Below are positions 35,835 to 44,549 of a DNA stretch of 64,000 nt, one piece after another. The stretch's first letter is position 1, and the number at the start of each line of letters is the position of its first letter. The position numbers were made by a program, and so were the translations under genes. The notes under the pieces were generated by a model, which saw nothing but the letters and a program-made list of their open reading frames with translations, was not told where the DNA came from and did not search any database. The stretch is from DASQZT01 sp963728965 (GTDB lineage Bacteria; Acidobacteriota; Terriglobia; Bryobacterales; Bryobacteraceae): assembly GCA_963728965.1 (NCBI GenBank), contig CAVSMH010000010.1, positions 186,001 to 250,000 on the forward strand, read 5' to 3'.

Positions 35835-35864
35835 TTGACATTCGGGTGCGAAATGTGACATATT
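35835..35864 (+). promoter_or_regulatory. Promoter of the second Oar receptor
   Basis: TTGACA (35835-35840) is followed after 18 bp by CATATT (35859-35864), 38 bases before the start codon. ACATT and AATGT arms in the spacer form an imperfect dyad. It lacks the blocks shared by the first receptor, namZ and gntR. Confidence 0.5.
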
Positions 35865-35902
35865 TGATCCACTTTGCAGTCTCGCACGTCCAAGGTTTTC
35901 TT

Positions 35903-38900
35903 ATGTCCAGAGTCCTTCACGCAAGCAGTGTCTTCGTTTTTCTAGCCGCCTCCCTGTTGGCTCAAACGGATCGCGGAACCATTACCGGTACGGTCGTGGA
36001 TACCAGCGGCGCGGTGATTGCCGGCGCCAAAATCCTGTTGGTCAATAGCGAAACCGATCTCAAACAGGATACCGTCACGACGTCTACCGGCAATTACACG
36101 CTTACCGCATTGCCCGCCGGCGTCTACACGCTGTCGGTGGAGCAGACCGGATTCAACCGGTATCAGCAGAGCAATATCCAGATCCAGGTCGCCGTGACCA
36201 CGCGCGTGGACGTCACCCTGACCGTGGGCCAGACCACCGAGTCCATCGAGGTCACGGCCGATGCGAGCATGCTCAAGACGGAAAGCGCGGAACAGTCGAG
36301 CACGATTTCGGGCAAGACCATCAATGAGCTGCCCGTCAATTTCGGCATCGGCGCCGGGGCCATTCGCAATCCGTTGTCCTTCGTGCAATTGACGCCCGGC
36401 GCCACGATCTCCGGTTGGAACACCATCCAGGTGAACGGATTGCCCGCGGGCTCGTTCCGCATCCTCTTCGAGGGGCAGGAATCCAATAACGGGCTCGACG
36501 GCCGGGTCTCCGATGAGACTCAGCCCTCCGTGGAAGCGATTCAGGAATTCACGCTGCAAACCTCGAACTTCGCCGCCGAATTCGGGCAGGTGGGCGGCGG
36601 CCTCTTCAATTTCACCTCGCGCAGCGGAACCAACCAGATTCACGGCAGCGCCTACTCTTACTTCGCCAACGAAGCCCTGAACGCGGGCATGCCCTACACC
36701 GACGACGGCTTGGGCCACCACTTCCGGCCGCAAGAACGGCGCATCGATGCCGGCGTCTCCTTCGGCGGGCCGGTCTACATTCCCAAGCTCTACAACGGCC
36801 GGAACCGCACCTTCTTCTTCTTCAATTACGAGAAATACCGCGACCGCCAGAATGCGTACATGGGCTTGGGAACCGTGCCTACCGCGAAGATGCGGAACGG
36901 TGATTTCAGCGAAGTGCTGACCAACCGGAACCTGGGCACGGATTTCGCCGGCCGCGCGCTTCTCGAAAACACGATTTATGATCCGCTGACGCGCACCACC
37001 GACGCCAGCGGCAGGTTCATCGTGAATCCGTTCGCCGGCAACCTCATCCCGTCCACCCGGCTCGATCCGGTCGCCTTGAAGATCCTGGACTATATCCCGA
37101 ATGCGACCAATCCCAACAGCATCGTGAACAATTACGAACTGCGGAATCCGTTCCATAAGATTCAGGACCTGCCTTCCTTCAAGATCGACCACAACCTGAA
37201 CTCATCCAGCCGCCTCAGCGGCTACTTCGCCGACGAGATCACCGACAAGGATGTGGGGCAGGACGGGTACCCGGATCCGATTTCGATCCGCCGGGCGCTG
37301 CACATCAAGGGCATCAACGCCCGCGTGAATTACGACCAGTCGCTTTCGCCGACCCTGCTTCTGCACATGGGCGCGGGGGTGCAGCGCTATGTGAACCCGG
37401 ACACGGCTCCCCCCAATATCACCAACTTCGATTCCGCGGGCCTGCTCGGCATCCAGGGCGCGCCAGGGACGGGCTTCGTCCGCCTTTCCGGCGTGGGCAC
37501 CAATACCTATGGCGGACTGGCGCAGTCGTCGATTGCGACATCGACTTCGTTCGGGCCGGTGGGCCGCGGCAAATTCTCCGGTACGAAACCAACCGCGCTG
37601 GCGCAGGTCACCTGGGTCCACAATAACCACACATACAAGACCGGCAGCGAATGGAAGATCGACGCGTTCAGCAACTACTCAGCCACCGGCCTTGCGCCGA
37701 TTTTCGGCTTCAGTTCCGGACAGACCGGGCAGCCGTTGTACGGCGGAACCCTGCCAGGCGGCACTACCATCGGCCATCCGTTCGCGAGCTTCCTGCTGGG
37801 GCAGTTCAACAGCGCCAACATTTCCAACGTGCAGGCGCCGCAATACCGTAAGTCGTCGTGGGCGTTCTACGTGCAGGACACGTGGAAGGTCAGCCGCAAA
37901 CTCACGCTCGACTACGGCATCCGCTACGACCTGCAAAAGCCGCAGCGCGAGCTGAACGCGCGCACCAGCGGATTCAACCAGGCCATCGTCAACCCGAATG
38001 CCAACGGCATGCTGGGCGGCGTGATCTATGAAGGCAACGGGCCGGGGCGCTGCAATTGCGACCTGGTGGCGACCTATCCATACGCCGTGGCGCCGCGCAT
38101 CGGCGTCGCCTATCAATTGACACCCAAGACGGTGCTGCGCGGCGGATGGGGACTCGTCTACGGGCAGAGCAATATCTTCGCCTATATCGGTGGCGGCAAC
38201 AGCCAGGGCATGGGCTTCAATACCATCAACTTCACCTCGCCGGGCAATGGCGTGGAAGCGGGCACGCTGGCGAATGGCTTGAGCTGGGATCCTGCCGTGC
38301 TGTACGGCGCCAGTTATAATCCGGGCCTCCTGGTGAATCCCGGTGCTGCTGTCCAAAACGCGCCCAACGTGCTCGACCCCAATGGCGGCCGTCCTCCGCG
38401 CATCAATCAGTGGAACGTTTCGGTGCAGCGCGAAGTGACCAAGGACCTCGTTCTCGAAGTCTCCTACGTCGGCAACCGCAGTGTGTGGCTGAACCAGAAT
38501 GGCCTGATCAACTACAACGCAGTGGACCCGAACCGCTTGACGGCTTTGGGCATCGACATTACCAATCCCACCGACCGCACCCTGCTCACGTCCTCCATCA
38601 CCTCGACGGTCGCGGTGAATCGCGGCTTCACTAAGCCCTATCCCAATTTCCCCAACACCGGCACGGTCATCCAGAGCCTGCGTCCGTTTCCGCAGTACGG
38701 CGGCATCGGCTCAATGTGGGCGCCACTCGGCAAAACCTGGTACGACGCCCTTCAGGCAAAGGCCACCAAGCGCTTTTCGCGCGGCCTGGAGTTCACCGCC
38801 TCGTATGCATTTTCGAAGAACCTGGACAACTGGGAAGGTTCGGGCAACATTTTCGACCGCGACAGTTTCAAGAGCCTGGCGGCGAGCAGCCTGCCGCACG

Positions 38901-39520
38901 TGCTCACGGCGAGCGTCAATTACCGCGTAACCTCGCATGGTTTCGTTGCCCGCAACCGGTTCACGCGCCTGGTCCTGGCGAACTGGAATGTCGGCGCGGT
39001 GCTGCAATACACCAGCGGCGGACTGCTCCAGGCGCCCGGCTCGACGAACAGCCTCGGCACCTATCTGCCGGGGCAGGGAACCCGCCAGTTCCGCGTGGCC
39101 GGCCAACCGCTGTTCCTGAAAGATCCGAACTGCGGCTGCATCGATCCGACGCAGGAGACGATTCTGAATCCGAAGGCTTGGGTGGACCAGGCCCCAGGCG
39201 TGTGGGGAACGGCTGCGAACTGGTACAACGATTTCCGCGGCCAGCGCCGTCCGGCGGAGTCGATGAGCCTCGGGAAGACGTTTCCCATTCACGAGCGCGC
39301 GCGCATCAGCTTCCGGGCCGAGTTCTTCAACATCTTCAACCGGCTCGAATCGTTCCCGAATCCCAGCACGGCCAACCCCGCCACACCGCCCACGCGGTCT
39401 AACGGGCTGCTGACTGGAGGATTCGGCTTCATCAACTACACCCAGATCACCAGCAACAGCCAGAACAACGCCTATCCGTCACCGCGCACGGGGCAGGTGG
39501 TGTTGCGCTTCGAGTTCTGA
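35903..39520 (+). CDS. Oar-like TonB-dependent outer membrane receptor (second copy)
   Basis: This 1205-residue receptor has the same architecture as the one at 26155 but is clearly diverged. ATG at 35903 has AAGG 7 bases upstream and begins the signal peptide MSRVLHASSVFVFLAASLLAQ; an ATG at 35846 in frame lies within the promoter. A carboxypeptidase-like repeat (RGTITGTVVDTSGAVIAGAKILLVN) is followed by a plug (SGKTINELPVNFGIGAGAIRNPLSF, TSNFAAEFGQVGGGLFNFTSRSGTNQIHG) and a barrel ending VVLRFEF with terminal Phe. A region near residue 1080 contains paired Cys (DPNCGCID). The substrate is unknown. It is followed by a second seven-haem cytochrome gene after 166 bp. Confidence 0.92.
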   Translation: MSRVLHASSVFVFLAASLLAQTDRGTITGTVVDTSGAVIAGAKILLVNSETDLKQDTVTTSTGNYTLTALPAGVYTLSVEQTGFNRYQQSNIQIQVAVTTRVDVTLTVGQTTESIEVTADASMLKTESAEQSSTISGKTINELPVNFGIGAGAIRNPLSFVQLTPGATISGWNTIQVNGLPAGSFRILFEGQESNNGLDGRVSDETQPSVEAIQEFTLQTSNFAAEFGQVGGGLFNFTSRSGTNQIHGSAYSYFANEALNAGMPYTDDGLGHHFRPQERRIDAGVSFGGPVYIPKLYNGRNRTFFFFNYEKYRDRQNAYMGLGTVPTAKMRNGDFSEVLTNRNLGTDFAGRALLENTIYDPLTRTTDASGRFIVNPFAGNLIPSTRLDPVALKILDYIPNATNPNSIVNNYELRNPFHKIQDLPSFKIDHNLNSSSRLSGYFADEITDKDVGQDGYPDPISIRRALHIKGINARVNYDQSLSPTLLLHMGAGVQRYVNPDTAPPNITNFDSAGLLGIQGAPGTGFVRLSGVGTNTYGGLAQSSIATSTSFGPVGRGKFSGTKPTALAQVTWVHNNHTYKTGSEWKIDAFSNYSATGLAPIFGFSSGQTGQPLYGGTLPGGTTIGHPFASFLLGQFNSANISNVQAPQYRKSSWAFYVQDTWKVSRKLTLDYGIRYDLQKPQRELNARTSGFNQAIVNPNANGMLGGVIYEGNGPGRCNCDLVATYPYAVAPRIGVAYQLTPKTVLRGGWGLVYGQSNIFAYIGGGNSQGMGFNTINFTSPGNGVEAGTLANGLSWDPAVLYGASYNPGLLVNPGAAVQNAPNVLDPNGGRPPRINQWNVSVQREVTKDLVLEVSYVGNRSVWLNQNGLINYNAVDPNRLTALGIDITNPTDRTLLTSSITSTVAVNRGFTKPYPNFPNTGTVIQSLRPFPQYGGIGSMWAPLGKTWYDALQAKATKRFSRGLEFTASYAFSKNLDNWEGSGNIFDRDSFKSLAASSLPHVLTASVNYRVTSHGFVARNRFTRLVLANWNVGAVLQYTSGGLLQAPGSTNSLGTYLPGQGTRQFRVAGQPLFLKDPNCGCIDPTQETILNPKAWVDQAPGVWGTAANWYNDFRGQRRPAESMSLGKTFPIHERARISFRAEFFNIFNRLESFPNPSTANPATPPTRSNGLLTGGFGFINYTQITSNSQNNAYPSPRTGQVVLRFEF

Positions 39521-39548
39521 TCGGAGTCACGCGCTGGCGTCGCCCTGG

Positions 39549-39581
39549 GGGCCGGCAGGCCTCTCGGGCGCGCGCCGGCCC
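39549..39581. terminator. Hairpin after the second Oar receptor
   Basis: GGGCCGGC (39549-39556) pairs perfectly with GCCGGCCC (39574-39581) around a 17-nt loop, 28 bases after the stop codon. There is no T-tract. Confidence 0.35.
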
Positions 39582-39686
39582 ACCATCAGCCACACCGGGA
39601 GCCGCGGCAGATGGAACTCTGCGGGCTGCACATGGCGTGGCGCAGTTAAGGCCGCATGGATCGAATAAAATAAGTCAAGGTTCTTG

Positions 39687-41093
39687 ATGCTGTTCCTCGT
39701 CGCGGCGTTCTTTGTGGGTAGCCAGGAATGCCAGACATGCCACGCCACCATCGCAGAGAAGTACTCCCGAACCGCTATGGCGCAGTCGAGCGGTCCGGTG
39801 AAGTCGGTCGCACCGGCGGAGTTCATGGCGGCGGGGCAGGCCTACCGCATCGCCGGCAACCGCCTGTTTGCAGGGACGGCCAGCGTCGCGTTCGATTACT
39901 TCATCGGCTCCAATACCCGCGGCCGGACCTGGCTGTACCAGCGAGATGGCTACCTCTTCGAGCTGCCGGTAAGCTGGTACGTCCAGACGCAGTCCTGGGA
40001 TGCTTCGCCTGGCTATGAGCAGTACCGCCACGCGCGTTTCGACCGGCCGGTGGAAGACAGTTGCCTTGGCTGCCATGCCAGCCGCGTGCGCGTGGTCCGA
40101 GACACTCAGAACCGCTTCGGTGAGCCCCCCTTCGCCGACAACGGCGTCTCGTGCGAGCGTTGTCATGGCCCGGGCAGCGAGCACGTTCAGAATCCCGCCG
40201 CCGCGCCCATGGTGAACCCCGCCGCGCTCGATCCGGAGCGGCGCGATTCCGTCTGCGCCCAGTGCCACCTCTCGGGAGTAAGCCGCGTGACCCGTGCCGG
40301 CCGCCGCTTCGCCGATTTCCGCGCCGGCGAGAAGATCGCCGACTACGCCACCTATTTTGTCTGGGACGCCGCGCATCAGGATCTGAAGGTCACCAGCCAC
40401 GTCGAGCGGCTGGCTGCCAGCGCGTGCAAACGGGCCGCGGGCGACGCGCTCTGGTGCGGTTCGTGTCACGACCCGCATACCGACGCGAATCGCACCCAGG
40501 CGGCGTGTGTCGGATGTCACTCCGAGGCACACCACGCGAAAGAAGAGTGTGCCACGTGCCACATGCCCAAGGCCGCCGCCGTGGATGCCGGCCACGGCGT
40601 GTTCACCGACCACTCCATCCCTCGCGTCCCCAGGCATGCCGCCCAGCACGCCGGCCAAAAACACCTGGTGGCCTTCCTCGGTGCCGCGGACGATCGGGCC
40701 TGGGGAATCGCCTACGCCGAGGCCGGCGACGGCCGCGCCCGCCAACATCTGCTCCGCGCCCAGCCGGCGGACGCACAGGTTCTGCTGCGGCTGGCGGTCT
40801 CGGAGCCGGATGCCCGGCGCGCCGCCTCGCAATACCAGTCCGTGCTGCGCGAGGACCCTGGGAACGTGACTGCCTTGGTGAACCTGGGCGTCTTCTATGC
40901 GCGGGCTGGAGGCACCGAGGAGGCGGCCAAACTGTGGCGGCGGGCCTTGGACGCGAATCCCGCGATCGAAGGCGCCGCCGTGAATCTGTCGCAGGTTCTG
41001 CCGCGCGATCAGGCGCGCCAGGTGCTGGAGCGTTATTTGAGCTTCAACCCGGGCTCCACCCCCGCGCGCGCTCTGCTGGATGCGCTGCACTGA
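39687..41093 (+). CDS. Exported seven-haem cytochrome c with TPR tail
   Basis: This 468-residue protein has seven CxxCH sites: CQTCH, CLGCH, CERCH, CAQCH, CGSCH, CVGCH and CATCH. They all lie in the first 300 residues, and at least two tetratricopeptide repeats follow (LVNLGVFYARAGGTEEAAKLWRRALDANP). ATG at 39687 follows AAGG by 6 bases; a TTG directly before is in frame. The N-terminal MLFLVAAFFVGSQ is a short signal-like segment. The first haem site, the haem-free block of about 100 residues (FIGSNTRGRTWLYQRDGYLFELPVSW) and the later haem cluster follow the layout of the protein at 24190. It probably transfers electrons in the periplasm, with the TPRs as a docking surface; the partner is unknown. 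Confidence 0.85.
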   Translation: MLFLVAAFFVGSQECQTCHATIAEKYSRTAMAQSSGPVKSVAPAEFMAAGQAYRIAGNRLFAGTASVAFDYFIGSNTRGRTWLYQRDGYLFELPVSWYVQTQSWDASPGYEQYRHARFDRPVEDSCLGCHASRVRVVRDTQNRFGEPPFADNGVSCERCHGPGSEHVQNPAAAPMVNPAALDPERRDSVCAQCHLSGVSRVTRAGRRFADFRAGEKIADYATYFVWDAAHQDLKVTSHVERLAASACKRAAGDALWCGSCHDPHTDANRTQAACVGCHSEAHHAKEECATCHMPKAAAVDAGHGVFTDHSIPRVPRHAAQHAGQKHLVAFLGAADDRAWGIAYAEAGDGRARQHLLRAQPADAQVLLRLAVSEPDARRAASQYQSVLREDPGNVTALVNLGVFYARAGGTEEAAKLWRRALDANPAIEGAAVNLSQVLPRDQARQVLERYLSFNPGSTPARALLDALH

Positions 41094-41105
41094 TCCCCAT
41101 GCATG

Positions 41106-41141
41106 CCGGCGCGGCGCAGACTCTCGTGTCTGTCGCGCCGG
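41106..41141. terminator. Bidirectional terminator hairpin between convergent genes
   Basis: CCGGCGCG (41106-41113) pairs with CGCGCCGG (41134-41141) and, inside, CAGAC (41117-41121) with GTCTG (41128-41132) around a 6-nt loop. This is a strong extended hairpin sited between the convergent cytochrome and isomerase genes. Confidence 0.55.
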
Positions 41142-41166
41142 GACTTCTCTCGGCGGTGCTTTTCGC

Positions 41167-42009
41167 TTATACCGTGAAAATCTCGATCGCCCGTTTCAGG
41201 CTGGCCTGCGGGTCGCGCCCCTGTGCCGGCGAATATTCGTGTCCCACGTAGCCCGTGAAATTCACGTCCGCGATTGCCTGCGCGATAAACCGATAGTTCA
41301 GTTCCTGGGTCTCGTCGAGTTCGTGCCGCCCCGGGTTTCCCCCCGTGTGGAAGTGCCCGATCCATTGCAGATGATCGCGGATGTTCCGCACGATATCGCC
41401 GTCCATGATCTGCGCATGGTAGATGTCGTACAGGATCTTCACCCGCGGCGAGCCGACCCGCTTCATTACGTCCACGCCCCAGGCGATGTGATCGAACATG
41501 TAGTCCTTGTGGTTGACCTTGCTGTTCAGGTACTCCATGCAGATCGTCACGCCCTTGTCCTCGGCGTGCGCCTTGACCTTGTTCAAAAACGTGACGCAGT
41601 TCTCCGCTCCACGCGCGTCTTCCATGCCGGCCCGGTTGCCCGAGAAAGTAATGACGTTCGGCACGCCATTGGCCGCCGCTTCGTCGATGGCGGCGTGGAA
41701 GGGCTTCTCGAATCGCTCGTGGTTTTCCACCCGGTTCAGTCCATTTTGGATGCCCGTTCCGCCGCCGCCCGGGTACATGGTCGGCGTGAGCCCATACTTC
41801 TTCAAGGTCGGCCAGTCCGCCGGCCCGATCAGGTCATACCCCACAATTCCCATGCTGGCGGCGAGCTTGCAGGTCTCTTCGAAATTCGCGCCGCGGCCGA
41901 AGACACCGCGGGTGACCGTCTGTTTCAAACGTCCTGTATGTGAATTGGCGGGCGCCTGGGCCCACGCGGCGGACGCGGCAACAACTGGAAAGAAGTCTCT
42001 ACGACGCAT
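41167..42009 (-). CDS. Tat-exported hydroxypyruvate isomerase-like TIM-barrel protein
   Basis: This 280-residue protein of the xylose-isomerase-like TIM-barrel group most resembles hydroxypyruvate isomerase. The ATG at 42009 gives MRRRDFFPVVAASAAWAQ, a twin-arginine signal. The barrel has conserved metal-binding segments: ICMEYLNSKVNHKDYMFDHIAWG (Glu), KILYDIYHAQIMDGD (Asp/His), IGHFHTGGNPGRHELDETQELNYRFI (His, Glu) and GYVGHEYSP (Glu near the C-terminus). The catalytic Glu/Asp/His set looks intact. Export is unusual for a classic intracellular enzyme but common for this group in Acidobacteriota. It is divergent from cydA with 77 bp between, and a second exported TIM-barrel protein lies on the far side of cydAB. 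Confidence 0.83.
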   Translation of the reverse strand: MRRRDFFPVVAASAAWAQAPANSHTGRLKQTVTRGVFGRGANFEETCKLAASMGIVGYDLIGPADWPTLKKYGLTPTMYPGGGGTGIQNGLNRVENHERFEKPFHAAIDEAAANGVPNVITFSGNRAGMEDARGAENCVTFLNKVKAHAEDKGVTICMEYLNSKVNHKDYMFDHIAWGVDVMKRVGSPRVKILYDIYHAQIMDGDIVRNIRDHLQWIGHFHTGGNPGRHELDETQELNYRFIAQAIADVNFTGYVGHEYSPAQGRDPQASLKRAIEIFTV

Positions 42010-42086
42010 GACAGCATGAGTAACACAGGGCGCTCGCCCGCGCAATTTTCTCCGTCATCCCGCCGGCGGTGTGGGACGATGGAACA

Positions 42087-43451
42087 ATGGACGATGCGCT
42101 CCTGTTGCACCGCATCCATTTTGCGTTCACGGTTACTTTTCACTACCTGTTTCCGCAGCTCACTATGGGGCTCGCGCCCCTCATCGTCGTCTTCAAAACC
42201 CTGTACCTGCGAACCAATAACCCGCTCTACAACCGCTCGGCGCGCTTCTGGGCCAAGGTGTTCGGCATCAACTTCGTTATGGGCGTGGTCACCGGCATCC
42301 CCATGGAGTTTCAGTTCGGCACCAACTGGTCCCAGTTTGCGCGGCTCACCGGCGGCGTCATCGGCCAGCCGCTGGTCATGGAGGGCGTGTTCTCGTTTTT
42401 CCTCGAATCCGCCTTTCTCGGCCTGTTTCTCTTCGGCGAGCGCCGGCTCAGCCGCTTGGCTCACTGGTGGATGGCCGTCGCGGTCTTCGCCGGTTCCTGG
42501 CTCTCCGGCTTTTTCATCATCGTTACCAACGCCTGGATGCAGCACCCGGTCGCCTATCAGCGCATGCCCGACGGTACCTTCAACGTCACCAGTTTCTGGG
42601 GCCTGCTCTTCAACCCCTGGGGGCTGATTCAGTACGCTCACAACATGTGCGGGGCGCTCATCACGGGCGCTTTCGTGATGGCCGCGGTCGGCGCTTATTA
42701 CCTGCTCGAAAACCGGTTCGCCGAGCAGGGCCGCGCCTTTCTGCGCGTTTCCGTCATCGCCGGAATCATCGCTTGCATAGCCCAGATCTTCCCCACCGGC
42801 GATATCCACGGCAAGTACCTGGCTGTCCATCAGCCCATCACCACCGCCGCCATGGAAGGCCTCTTCCGCACCGAGACCGGCGCCCCCATCGTCATCCTGG
42901 GCCAGCCGGATGCCGAGAGCGAGCGCATCGACAACCCGCTCACCGCCAACCGGGTGCTGAGCTTCCTGATCTACGGCACCCCCACCGCGGCCGTCAAAGG
43001 CCTCAACGAATTCCCTAAAACCGACTGGCCCACCAACATCCCACTGCTGTTCTACAGCTATCACATCATGGCCGGCCTGGGGACCCTGTTCGTGGCGGCC
43101 ATGGGCGCGGCCGCGTTCCTATTGTGGCGCGGCAGGCTCTACCGCACGCGATGGATGCTGTGGATTCTGCTGCTCTGCGCCCCCTTGCCTTACGTGGCCA
43201 ACACCGCGGGCTGGCTTACCGCGGAAATGGGCCGCCAGCCGTGGGTCGTCTACGGGCTCATGCGCACCAGCACCGGCTATTCGAAGTACGTCCACGCCGG
43301 CAACGGCCTCTTTACCCTGCTCGGCTTCATGGGCATGTACACTCTGCTCGCCGTGCTTTTCCTGTTTCTGCTGAGCCGCGAAATCGCCCGCGGTCCGGTG
43401 GACGACTCTGCCGCCGACATCACCTCGGGAGTGTCCGTCACATGCTCCTGA
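42087..43451 (+). CDS. cydA: Cytochrome bd quinol oxidase subunit I
   Basis: This is subunit I of the cytochrome bd-type terminal oxidase, which oxidises quinol and reduces oxygen without pumping protons. It has 454 residues from the ATG at 42087. Conserved blocks: HRIHFAFTVTFHYLFPQLTMG (haem ligand His), GIPMEFQFGTNWSQFARLTGGVIGQPLVMEGVFSFFLES (His/Glu region with family GTNW), AHNMCGALITGAF (haem ligand region) and TAEMGRQPWVVYGLMRTS. The Q-loop is short, as in cyanide-insensitive/bd-II-like oxidases. It overlaps cydB by 10 bases. There is no cydX or cydDC in the window. Confidence 0.94.
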   Translation: MDDALLLHRIHFAFTVTFHYLFPQLTMGLAPLIVVFKTLYLRTNNPLYNRSARFWAKVFGINFVMGVVTGIPMEFQFGTNWSQFARLTGGVIGQPLVMEGVFSFFLESAFLGLFLFGERRLSRLAHWWMAVAVFAGSWLSGFFIIVTNAWMQHPVAYQRMPDGTFNVTSFWGLLFNPWGLIQYAHNMCGALITGAFVMAAVGAYYLLENRFAEQGRAFLRVSVIAGIIACIAQIFPTGDIHGKYLAVHQPITTAAMEGLFRTETGAPIVILGQPDAESERIDNPLTANRVLSFLIYGTPTAAVKGLNEFPKTDWPTNIPLLFYSYHIMAGLGTLFVAAMGAAAFLLWRGRLYRTRWMLWILLLCAPLPYVANTAGWLTAEMGRQPWVVYGLMRTSTGYSKYVHAGNGLFTLLGFMGMYTLLAVLFLFLLSREIARGPVDDSAADITSGVSVTCS

Positions 43452-44485
43452 CCTGGTTTCTGCTGGTAGCCGTCATGATCACCGCCTACGTGGTCCTGGA
43501 CGGGTTCGACCTCGGCGCCGGCGTGCTGCACCTCTTCCTGGCCCGCAACGAAGAAGAGCGCCGCCTCATCATCCGCAGCATCGGCCCGGTGTGGGACGGT
43601 AACGAAGTCTGGCTGCTGGCCGGCGGCGGCACGCTCTATTTCGCCTTCCCCCTGCTCTACGCCTCCGGCTTCAGCGGCTTCTATCTGCCGCTCATGATGG
43701 TCTTGTGGCTGCTCATTCTGCGCGGCATCGGCGTCGAACTGCGCATGCATCTCGATTCGCCGGTGTGGCGCGGTCTGTTCGACGGCTGCTTCGGCATCGG
43801 CAGCCTGCTGTTGACCGTCTTCTACGGCGCCGCGCTCGGCAACGTGATTCGCGGCGTTCCGCTCGAACCCGACGGCTACTTCTTTCTGCCGCTGTGGACC
43901 AACTGGAACGTCGGTCCGCAGCCGGGCGTGCTCGACTGGTACACGGTGATTGCGGGAGTGGTCGCCCTGGTGGCACTGTCGCTGCACGGCGCCAACTACG
44001 TGGCGATCAAAACCACCGGGGACTTCAATGCCCGCGCTCGCCGCGCCTCCCGCCTGCTCTCGCCGGTGCTGGTTCTGCTCACCGCCGGCAGCCTCGCCGC
44101 GACGCTTGCGATCCGTCCCGCGCTGCTCGACAACTATCTCCGCTTTCCAGTGCTGTTCGTGATTCCGGTGCTGGTAGCAGCCTCGCTCGCCACCCTCTGG
44201 AACGCCAACCGCCAAAACCTCGAACGTGCCGCGTTTCTGAGTTCCTGCGCGTATCTCGTGTTCATGCTCGTCGGTGCGGCGGCCGCGGTCTACCCGAACC
44301 TGCTGGTCTCGACCACCGATCCCGCGCGCAACATCACCGTCTACAACGCCCATTCCGGCGAGCACTCGCTGGCCGTAGGTCTCATCTGGTGGGGCTTCGG
44401 AATGGCCCTGGCGGTCGCATACTTCACATTCGTCTATCGCATGTTCCGCGGCAAAATCTCTCCCGCCGCCGGCGGTCACTACTAA
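43442..44485 (+). CDS. cydB: Cytochrome bd quinol oxidase subunit II
   Basis: This is subunit II of the bd oxidase, 347 residues and about eight to nine membrane helices. It starts MLLTWFLLVAVMITAYVVLDGFDLGAG with the family motif LDGFDLGAG, then IGPVWDGNEVWLLAGGGTLYFAFP (WDGNEVW signature) and RGIGVELR. The ATG lies 10 bases inside the end of cydA, giving coupled translation. The open frame continues upstream only in a different reading of cydA. The two-gene operon is bounded by exported isomerase genes on both sides. Together with the caa3 cluster at 57-62 kb it gives the organism at least two terminal oxidases, presumably for different oxygen tensions. Confidence 0.94.
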   Translation: MLLTWFLLVAVMITAYVVLDGFDLGAGVLHLFLARNEEERRLIIRSIGPVWDGNEVWLLAGGGTLYFAFPLLYASGFSGFYLPLMMVLWLLILRGIGVELRMHLDSPVWRGLFDGCFGIGSLLLTVFYGAALGNVIRGVPLEPDGYFFLPLWTNWNVGPQPGVLDWYTVIAGVVALVALSLHGANYVAIKTTGDFNARARRASRLLSPVLVLLTAGSLAATLAIRPALLDNYLRFPVLFVIPVLVAASLATLWNANRQNLERAAFLSSCAYLVFMLVGAAAAVYPNLLVSTTDPARNITVYNAHSGEHSLAVGLIWWGFGMALAVAYFTFVYRMFRGKISPAAGGHY

Positions 44486-44534
44486 GTCCGACAGACCAGG
44501 CACATCTCGTTCTCGGTGCTTTCGCTGCAACAGG

Positions 44535-44542
44535 GTTAGAAT
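44535..44542 (+). promoter_or_regulatory. -10-like GTTAGAAT box before the isomerase gene
   Basis: GTTAGAAT contains TAGAAT (5 of 6 to the -10 consensus) ending 7 bases before the GTG start at 44550. The same octamer stands before the genes at 61957 and 63529. No good -35 is visible. Confidence 0.35.
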
Positions 44543-44549
44543 ACGGAGC

